NCBI RefSeq assembly: GCF_000760595.1
Contig: NZ_BBNM01000012.1
Span: forward strand, 34,945 to 98,944
DNA: 64,000 bases
Direction: 5' to 3'
Origin: Acinetobacter soli
Lineage (GTDB): Bacteria; Pseudomonadota; Gammaproteobacteria; Pseudomonadales; Moraxellaceae
Part shown: piece by piece, positions 57,324-64,000 of the stretch
Position numbering within the stretch: the stretch's first letter is position 1
Layout: the number at the start of each line of letters is the position of its first letter
Position numbers and translations under genes: made by a program
The notes under the pieces: model-generated
Told to the model about the DNA's origin: nothing
Seen by the model: only the letters and a program-made list of their open reading frames with translations
Database searches by the model: none

Positions 57324-58199
57324 TTATGGTGTTTGAGTTGGTTGAACTGTTTTTAAGATCTGTTTAAGCGCAGTGACATCGATTTGACCCGGTGCCGAAG
57401 CCTCGCCGATCATACCGAAACTTAAACTTCCGCCCATATTGGCGGTTGAAACACGCGATACTGTACCTAAGCGCCCCATCGACATCGTAAGTAACGGTTT
57501 TTTCGACTGTTCACTTACTTTTAGTGTCGCATTCATTAGCGTAAAGACATCTTGCTTCGACTTTGGCATTACCGCAATTTTTAAGATATCTGCACCCATT
57601 TGATCTTGTTTGAGTAAGCGATTTACGATGTCCTGCTCACTTGGGGTTTTATCAAAATCATGGTTAGACATCACCACTAACACATTTTTCTTGTGTGCCA
57701 AGCTGGTCAGCTTTTCAACTGCTGCCTGATCTCTAAACATTTCGATATCAAGTAACTGCATAAATGGCTTTTTTAAATAATCGCTGTAAATTTTTGCATA
57801 CTGTTCATCGGTTACATTGAGTTTGCCACCTTCATTTGAAGTACGAATCGTTGCGAGCAACGGTTTGTCTTTTAAAATCTGGTTCAGTTCTTGACCAAGT
57901 GCAATCACTTGTTTGGTGTCGCTTGCAAATTCCAGCAAATCTATGCGAAATTCAGCAATATCCGCATCTTTATTCGCTGCAATCACTTTTGCCTGAGCAA
58001 TGGCTTGCTTTTTGGTTTTTGCCGTAATCGGGACAATAGTCTTGACAGGCAAATCACCAATATTGAGATTTTTAACAACATATGTTGCCTTGTTCATCGC
58101 AGCATTTTCAGCCGCATGCGTAACAGACAGCATAGGTAGGGAGAGACTTAAAGCCGTGCTAATCAGCAACTGCTTAACTAACTTTTTTGAACTGTTCAT
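57324..58199 (-). CDS. quiB: QuiB, exported catabolic 3-dehydroquinate dehydratase (type I)
   Basis: A 291-residue type I dehydroquinase with signal peptide (cleavage near THAAE), while the cytosolic type II AroQ is at 29155. The core has the EFRIDLLEF motif, NHDFDKTP with the catalytic His, and KIAVMPKS with the Schiff-base Lys. ATG 58199 has AAGGGA upstream; the frame extends to 58343. Converts 3-dehydroquinate to 3-dehydroshikimate. Confidence 0.93.
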   Translation of the reverse strand: MNSSKKLVKQLLISTALSLSLPMLSVTHAAENAAMNKATYVVKNLNIGDLPVKTIVPITAKTKKQAIAQAKVIAANKDADIAEFRIDLLEFASDTKQVIALGQELNQILKDKPLLATIRTSNEGGKLNVTDEQYAKIYSDYLKKPFMQLLDIEMFRDQAAVEKLTSLAHKKNVLVVMSNHDFDKTPSEQDIVNRLLKQDQMGADILKIAVMPKSKQDVFTLMNATLKVSEQSKKPLLTMSMGRLGTVSRVSTANMGGSLSFGMIGEASAPGQIDVTALKQILKTVQPTQTP

Positions 58200-58269
58200 T
58201 TTACGTTCCCTTGTAAAAAAATTGGAGTTGCACATCAAGCATGACATACAACTTTGGTCCCAAAAAATC

Positions 58270-58899
58270 TTAGATATCAAAGAATACCGTTTCATCTTCG
58301 CCCTGAATGCGAATATCGAAACGATACACTGTTTCACCGTCACGCTCCTCCCGTTTTGCGATAAGCGTTTGACGACGTGTTACCCACTCAATACTGTTAA
58401 GTACTGGATCTTTGGCGTTTGCTTCAACTTCATCCTCAAAATAAACACGGGTATGTAACCCAATGTTGATTCCGCGAGCGAAAAGAATCACTGAAATATG
58501 AGGGGCTTGCGTTGTTCCCTTACGTCCCGGTACTGCGCCAGGTTTAATGGTGCTGAAGCTCCAAAAACCTGTCTTAAAATCTGCACCCGTACGTCCCCAA
58601 CCATGAAAATGCGGATCTGCTGCTTTACCTTGAGTATCTGCTTCACTTGGATAGACACCATTGGCATCTGCTTGCCAGATCTCAACCAAAACATCACGCA
58701 ATGGCAAACCTAATCCGTCAAATACCTGACCTTCCAAGCGAATACGTTCACCTTGTGTTTGATCTTGAACCAGCATATTGCCGTAGTTATGGTCAAACAC
58801 TTCAATGTTGGCCTGTTTTGGAAGCAAGCCAATATGCACATAAGGACCACCTGTTTGAGATGGGGTTTCTTTGAGTTCTTGAAAATTCCAACCGTTCAT
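58270..58899 (-). CDS. pcaG: Protocatechuate 3,4-dioxygenase alpha subunit
   Basis: A 209-residue intradiol dioxygenase subunit. It has the family repeat RIRLEGQVFDGLGLPLRDVLVEIWQADANG but lacks the Tyr/His iron ligands, as expected for the alpha subunit. GGAG sits nine bases before ATG 58899; the frame extends into pcaH. It pairs with PcaH. Confidence 0.95.
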   Translation of the reverse strand: MNGWNFQELKETPSQTGGPYVHIGLLPKQANIEVFDHNYGNMLVQDQTQGERIRLEGQVFDGLGLPLRDVLVEIWQADANGVYPSEADTQGKAADPHFHGWGRTGADFKTGFWSFSTIKPGAVPGRKGTTQAPHISVILFARGINIGLHTRVYFEDEVEANAKDPVLNSIEWVTRRQTLIAKREERDGETVYRFDIRIQGEDETVFFDI

Positions 58900-58916
58900 T
58901 ATTTTCACTCCATCCA

Positions 58917-59654
<738 letters not shown>

Positions 59655-59671
59655 CTAAATCTGCTGATCCA

Positions 59672-60076
59672 TTATTTTTTGTTCAGTTTTTCTGGTGCGA
59701 TACCAAGCTCTTCAAACACCTGTTCAGCCATATGCATGGCAGCATTTGATGCTGGTAGGCCCGCATACAGTGAACAATGCAGGATCAATTCTTTGAGCTC
59801 GTCTTTGGTCACGCCATTGTTGAAACATGCACGTAAATGCATACGCAACTCATCTTCACGACCTAGCGCCAATAAAACCGCGATTGTCACTAGACTGCGT
59901 GTATGGCGAGGTAAGCCCGGACGAGACCACACCTCACCCCAAGCAAATCGACTAATAAAATTCTGAAAGTCCTCATTGAAATCGTTCAGATTCTCAATCG
60001 AACGGTTGACGTGTTTTTCGCCGAGGACTGCTGTACGGACTTCAATGCCCTGTTTGTAACGATCATCATCATTCAT
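59672..60076 (-). CDS. pcaC: 4-Carboxymuconolactone decarboxylase
   Basis: A 134-residue enzyme of the AhpD-like fold with CFNNGVTKDELKELILHCSLYAGLPA, diagnostic for the family. It decarboxylates 4-carboxymuconolactone to beta-ketoadipate enol-lactone. Cytosolic. Confidence 0.96.
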   Translation of the reverse strand: MNDDDRYKQGIEVRTAVLGEKHVNRSIENLNDFNEDFQNFISRFAWGEVWSRPGLPRHTRSLVTIAVLLALGREDELRMHLRACFNNGVTKDELKELILHCSLYAGLPASNAAMHMAEQVFEELGIAPEKLNKK

Positions 60077-60091
60077 TAGAGAACTCTCACC

Positions 60092-61447
60092 TTAAGTTGC
60101 ATCAGTATGTGCAACGATAGACTTAACAAAAATTGCAATCGCGGCAGCTGCGGCAGGAATGAACAACATGCTTAAAATCATGGTGAACGACCAGTTATTA
60201 CCCAGCAGAACTGCTCCAATCCATGCACCGAACACGGCCCCAAAACGGCCAATGCCCGACATCCATGCAACACCAGTTGCACGGCACTGCGTTGGATAAA
60301 ACCGCGCACTTAAAACCGGCATAGACGACTGCGCGCCATTTACCGCAATACCCGCACACAAGATAAACAGTGCAAGTAAAGTTGGATTTGAAAGACTTTG
60401 ACCAACAATTACCGCAAAGATACCGGCAGCCAAATAAAAACCCGCAATAATTCGATTCGGATTAAAACGGTCCATTGCCCAGCCAATAAATAGCGCACTG
60501 AGCACACCACCAAACTGAAATAATCCACCCAAGAATGCTGCACGCTCTAACGATGCCCCGGTTTCACGCATCAAGGTTGGTAACCAGCTGGTCAACAGAT
60601 AAATTACGACCAGACCCATGAAGTAAGTCACCCAAAGCAAAACCGTTCCTTTGGCGTATTTGCCAGAAAACAGCATGCTAAAGACACCTTTTTTACTTGA
60701 AGCATCTGTCTTTTCTTCAGGGACGTGGAATTCGGTTATACCTTGAACCTTATGTGGTGCAATATGCGTTAAGATCTGACGCACCTTTTCGGTATTTTTT
60801 CCTTTTACAATCAGGAAACGATAGGATTCTGGTAAAAACACCATCACCACAAGCATCAAAATCAAGGGGGCCCAACCGCCTAACAAAAACAGGCTGTGCC
60901 AACCATAAGCCGGAATTAACCAGCTGCTGATAAAGCCACCCATTGCCATGCCCAAGTTGTAACCACAAAACATACATGTCACGAGCAAAGAACGAATTCG
61001 TGCCGGACAGTATTCTGAAAAAAGTGTGGTCGCGTTTGGCATTGCAGCGCCCAGACCAATCCCAGTTAAAAACCGGAAAATCACCAAACTGTCTAATGTT
61101 GTGGAATATGCACAGGCAAGTGTAAAACCACCAAAAATCAACATCGCAACAGACAGCACAATCTTGCGACCAAAACGATCGGCTGTCGGGCCTGAAACCA
61201 GCGCACCAATAATCATACCGCCCAAGGCTGCACTCATTACAGGACCCAACTGCGATCGATCCACACCCCAATCTTGTGCAAGCGCAGGCGCAATAAATCC
61301 CATTGCTGCGGTATCTATACCATCCACAAAGACAATCAAGAAACACACAATCGCAATCAACCACTGATACTTACTTAGTGGTGCATCATTGATTAATGCC
61401 TGTGCATCCAGACTTGTGTTTTGTGCAGCGTAATCCTGAGACGCCAT
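60092..61447 (-). CDS. pcaK: PcaK, aromatic acid:H+ symporter
   Basis: A 451-residue MFS permease of the AAHS family with twelve spans. DGIDTAAMG in span 1 and GPTADRFGRKIVL between spans 2 and 3 are the diagnostic motifs. It imports protocatechuate and 4-hydroxybenzoate. AGGAGG lies before the start. Confidence 0.94.
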   Translation of the reverse strand: MASQDYAAQNTSLDAQALINDAPLSKYQWLIAIVCFLIVFVDGIDTAAMGFIAPALAQDWGVDRSQLGPVMSAALGGMIIGALVSGPTADRFGRKIVLSVAMLIFGGFTLACAYSTTLDSLVIFRFLTGIGLGAAMPNATTLFSEYCPARIRSLLVTCMFCGYNLGMAMGGFISSWLIPAYGWHSLFLLGGWAPLILMLVVMVFLPESYRFLIVKGKNTEKVRQILTHIAPHKVQGITEFHVPEEKTDASSKKGVFSMLFSGKYAKGTVLLWVTYFMGLVVIYLLTSWLPTLMRETGASLERAAFLGGLFQFGGVLSALFIGWAMDRFNPNRIIAGFYLAAGIFAVIVGQSLSNPTLLALFILCAGIAVNGAQSSMPVLSARFYPTQCRATGVAWMSGIGRFGAVFGAWIGAVLLGNNWSFTMILSMLFIPAAAAAIAIFVKSIVAHTDAT

Positions 61448-61486
61448 ATCTGCCTCCTAAGGCCTAAATCCTTTTAAATCAGTTTA

Positions 61487-62287
61487 TTAAGCGATTGATC
61501 TAATAAACTGGCCAAAAACTTGCGTGAATGCTTCAGGCTGTTCAATATTTGACAGATGTGAAGCGTCCAATGTCTTCAACTGGCTGTTTTGGATATGTTG
61601 ATGTAAAAACTCAGCATCGCTGACCGTAGTGACCGGATCTGCTTCTCCGGCAATGATCAGTGTCGGAATTGAAATCTTTGCAATTGATTCACGCAGATCT
61701 GCGCCTGCAAGTGCACGGCAGGCATTGGCATACCCTTGTGCTGGAGTATTGGCTAGACTTCGAATCGTGTTTCGAGCAAGCACACTGGCTTGATGATCAA
61801 ATTTTTCGCTAAACCAGCGAGTATGTGTGGTACTGACCAAATCACTCAAACCCGTTGCTTCTACGGAAGCAGCGCGTGCATTCCAGCCTTCTGCTGTCCA
61901 GATTTTTGCAGCAGAATTGGCAACTGTGATGCTATAAAAACGTTCAGGGCGATGAATACCTAACCAAAGTGCCGTCATACCGCCCATTGAAATACCACAA
62001 AAGTGCGCTTGATCAATATTTAAGGCATCCAAAATATCAATGACATCTTCACCCAAATGCTGCAATTCGGTTTGATCAATAACAGCACTTTGGCCGTGTC
62101 CACGTGTATCGTAAGTTACAATTTTAAAATCGGCTTTGAGCGCTTCGATTTGTGGCATCCACATGGTATTGTCGGTACCAAGCGAGTTCGAAAATACAAT
62201 CGCGGGAGCATCTTGTGGCCCCTGAACCTGTACCGCAAGCGGTTGGCCCTGACGATTGTTAATCATAGTGATATGAATATTGCTCAC
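61487..62287 (-). CDS. pcaD: 3-Oxoadipate enol-lactonase
   Basis: A 266-residue alpha/beta hydrolase. The nucleophile elbow GISMGG and the DASHLSNIEQPEAF segment with catalytic His are visible. It opens the enol-lactone to beta-ketoadipate. Starts with a 4-base overlap onto pcaB. Confidence 0.95.
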   Translation of the reverse strand: MSNIHITMINNRQGQPLAVQVQGPQDAPAIVFSNSLGTDNTMWMPQIEALKADFKIVTYDTRGHGQSAVIDQTELQHLGEDVIDILDALNIDQAHFCGISMGGMTALWLGIHRPERFYSITVANSAAKIWTAEGWNARAASVEATGLSDLVSTTHTRWFSEKFDHQASVLARNTIRSLANTPAQGYANACRALAGADLRESIAKISIPTLIIAGEADPVTTVSDAEFLHQHIQNSQLKTLDASHLSNIEQPEAFTQVFGQFIRSIA

Positions 62288-63642
62288 TTTGCCTCTCCTT
62301 TTGCTTCTTGCAAAACAGCATCAATCTGATCTTGAATATTGCCGAGGTAAGATTCTGGTTTGAATGTTGCCTCAAGCTGCTTTGCATCGAACAATGCAGT
62401 GACTTCCGCAGTCTCTGCCATGATGTCTTTTAAATGTTTCTGTTCAGCAACGGCTTTTTTACAAGCTGCTTCCACCACTTGATGTGCATTTAGACGTCCC
62501 AGATGCGGTGCCAACGCCATCATGACTGCTTCAGCCATGATTAAGCCTTGTGTACACTCGATATTGGCGCGCATGTTTTCTGCATTGACATCCATACCTT
62601 TCAAGACATCTAAGGTACGCTCTAGAGCACCCGCGGTGAGTTGAAAGATTTCCGGTAAGGCAAGCCATTCAGCATGCCAGCTACCCAAGCTACGTTCATG
62701 CTCTTGCACCATGCTTTGATACATGCTCGACATTAACGCAGGAACACGATTGGCAGCAGCCAATACCGACGCCGCAGCAACCGGATTACGCTTATGTGGC
62801 ATGGTTGAAGATCCGCCACGCCCTTGGGCTGTCGGTTCAAATACTTCTGCAACTTCTGTTTGCATCATCAGTGACCAGTCGCGCGCCATCTTGCCTGCGT
62901 TGCCCGTAATCAAGCCGAGTACACTTGCAATTTCGACAATACGATCTCTTTCGCCATGCCACGTACATGCGGCATGTGTCAGATTTAAGGTTTTTGCAAA
63001 TGCTTGTGTAACGGAGGTTCCCTGATTTTGCAAAGATGCCAGCGAGCCAACTGCGCCACCTAATTGTGCAGTCAACACACGTGACTTCATAAGTTGTAAG
63101 CGGTCTAAATCGCGCTTAAACGCAGAAGCCCAACGCGCAAGCTTATGTCCTAAGGTGATCGGTAAAGCTTGCTGTAACCATGTGCGCCCCATCATCACCT
63201 GATGGCGATATCGTTGCGCTTGTTGTAAAGCAGCCTGATAGCACTGATTTAAAAGCAGTTCTACAATTACGAGTGCATCACGCGATTGCAGTACACATGC
63301 TGTGTCTAGAATATCTTGACTGGTCGCACCCCAATGCACATAACGCGATGCTTCTTCATCGACTTGCTTCACAATTGAAGTCAGTTGTTTGACAAAAGGA
63401 ATAGCGATATTTCCAGCCAGTCCAGTGGCAATGGCTAAACTTTGAAAATCAATTTTTTCAACCGCATCTTGAGTAGCAAACGTAATGATATCGGCAGCAG
63501 ACTGGGGAATTACCCCAACTGCTGCTTGCGCTTGCGCCAGTGCAACCTCTGTCTCAATCATATATTTGACCAACGCACGATCACTGAAAATTTCAGTTAC
63601 GTCTTGTTGATAAAAAAGAGAAGCATATAACTGGCTCATCAT
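62284..63642 (-). CDS. pcaB: 3-Carboxy-cis,cis-muconate cycloisomerase
   Basis: A 452-residue protein of the fumarase/aspartase superfamily, with GSSTMPHKRNP near residue 280. It lactonises 3-carboxymuconate. Two adjacent ATGs occur at 63642 and 63639; the second sits better relative to GGAG, so the first Met may be unused. Confidence 0.95.
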   Translation of the reverse strand: MMSQLYASLFYQQDVTEIFSDRALVKYMIETEVALAQAQAAVGVIPQSAADIITFATQDAVEKIDFQSLAIATGLAGNIAIPFVKQLTSIVKQVDEEASRYVHWGATSQDILDTACVLQSRDALVIVELLLNQCYQAALQQAQRYRHQVMMGRTWLQQALPITLGHKLARWASAFKRDLDRLQLMKSRVLTAQLGGAVGSLASLQNQGTSVTQAFAKTLNLTHAACTWHGERDRIVEIASVLGLITGNAGKMARDWSLMMQTEVAEVFEPTAQGRGGSSTMPHKRNPVAAASVLAAANRVPALMSSMYQSMVQEHERSLGSWHAEWLALPEIFQLTAGALERTLDVLKGMDVNAENMRANIECTQGLIMAEAVMMALAPHLGRLNAHQVVEAACKKAVAEQKHLKDIMAETAEVTALFDAKQLEATFKPESYLGNIQDQIDAVLQEAKGEAK

Positions 63643-63651
63643 GATCTCCGT

Positions 63652-64000
63652 TTAAGCAACCCGCTCAATAATGAGCGCAATTCCCTGACCCACGCCGATA
63701 CACATCGAACACAGCGCATACTTACCGCCCGACTGTTCAAGCTGGTTTAAAGCCGTCGTCACTAGACGCGCACCAGATGCACCCAATGGATGACCCAGTG
63801 CAATTGCACCGCCATTCGGATTCACCCGTGCATCGTCATCTGCCAGCCCTAAGTCTCGGGTACAGGCCAGTGCCTGTGCAGCAAAGGCTTCGTTCAGCTC
63901 AATCACATCCATCTGATCAAGCGTCAGATTGGCCTGCTTGAGCAGCTTTTTGATCGCCGGTGCCGGTGCGAAGCCCATGATGCGCGGCTCGATGCCCACC
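63652..64000 (-). CDS. pcaF: Beta-ketoadipyl-CoA thiolase, C-terminal part
   Basis: The last 115 or so residues of a thiolase, cut at the right window edge. Visible are [28 protein letters not shown] with the catalytic His, and [10 protein letters not shown] with the active Cys. It cleaves beta-ketoadipyl-CoA to succinyl-CoA and acetyl-CoA. GTG at 63999 is not a start. Its base composition is much richer in G+C than pcaB (see findings). Confidence 0.95.
   Translation of the reverse strand, partial: VGIEPRIMGFAPAPAIKKLLKQANLTLDQMDVIELNEAFAAQALACTRDLGLADDDARVNPNGGAIALGHPLGASGARLVTTALNQLEQSGGKYALCSMCIGVGQGIALIIERVA

Noticed and set aside
60750..61364. 204-residue antisense-frame product over pcaK
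   Set aside because: It runs on the same strand but in another frame within pcaK. The translation is Cys/Trp-rich and membrane-protein shadows often give such frames.

Overview
The window looks like a chromosomal segment of an Acinetobacter species. The evidence is an AT-rich composition (about 40% G+C by eye), Acinetobacter-style gene content, and a pca-qui-pob-hca supraoperonic cluster in the order known from Acinetobacter. No rRNA, tRNA, CRISPR array, insertion sequence or prophage gene was seen. Both window ends cut genes: cydA on the left and pcaF on the right.

Positions 1-2771 hold a cyanide-insensitive type bd quinol oxidase (cydA partial, cydB, a 35-residue membrane peptide) and a small XRE regulator. 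Positions 2818-20074, all on the minus strand, form a catabolic island. It has a complete indole-3-acetate set in the order iacHABICDEFG (20074 down to 12310), an OprD-type porin, and a five-function branched-chain-type ABC transporter with a fused LivM-LivG. The transporter is cotranscribed with a ketopantoate-reductase-like enzyme and a class II aldolase-like protein, and a MarR regulator (iacR-like) follows. The iac enzymes convert IAA to catechol; the cat genes that would finish the job are not in the window. A near-identical 15-bp motif lies upstream of iacH and the porin, with weaker copies upstream of livK.

Positions 20425-32016 are mostly core genes: a HypT-like LysR divergent from aspA, a quinone oxidoreductase, a ROK kinase, a zinc-starvation group (zrlA and zigA-folE2, each behind a perfect 15-bp Zur palindrome), a 931-bp gene-free stretch with strong hairpins, then aroQ-accB-accC and a small exported protein. 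Positions 32155-36544 carry a Baeyer-Villiger-type monooxygenase, an SDR and a PF10118-type metal-dependent hydrolase, with a divergent TetR regulator.

Positions 36545-64000 are the plant-aromatics cluster. hcaR/hcaK and hcaABCDE...G take up hydroxycinnamates, hydrolyse chlorogenate-type esters and shorten the side chain to 4-hydroxybenzoate or protocatechuate. pobA/pobR converts 4-hydroxybenzoate to protocatechuate. quiA, quiB, quiC and the porin quiX convert quinate and shikimate to protocatechuate in the periplasm. pcaHG, pcaB, pcaC, pcaD and pcaF, with the permease pcaK, take protocatechuate through beta-ketoadipate. Together with iac, the window describes an organism equipped for plant-derived compounds: auxin, quinate, chlorogenate and lignin-type acids.

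The least described part is the transporter/aldolase/reductase operon attached to iac, with its shared upstream motif. The fused sensor-like winged helix on IacG and several hairpins around porin genes also deserve attention.
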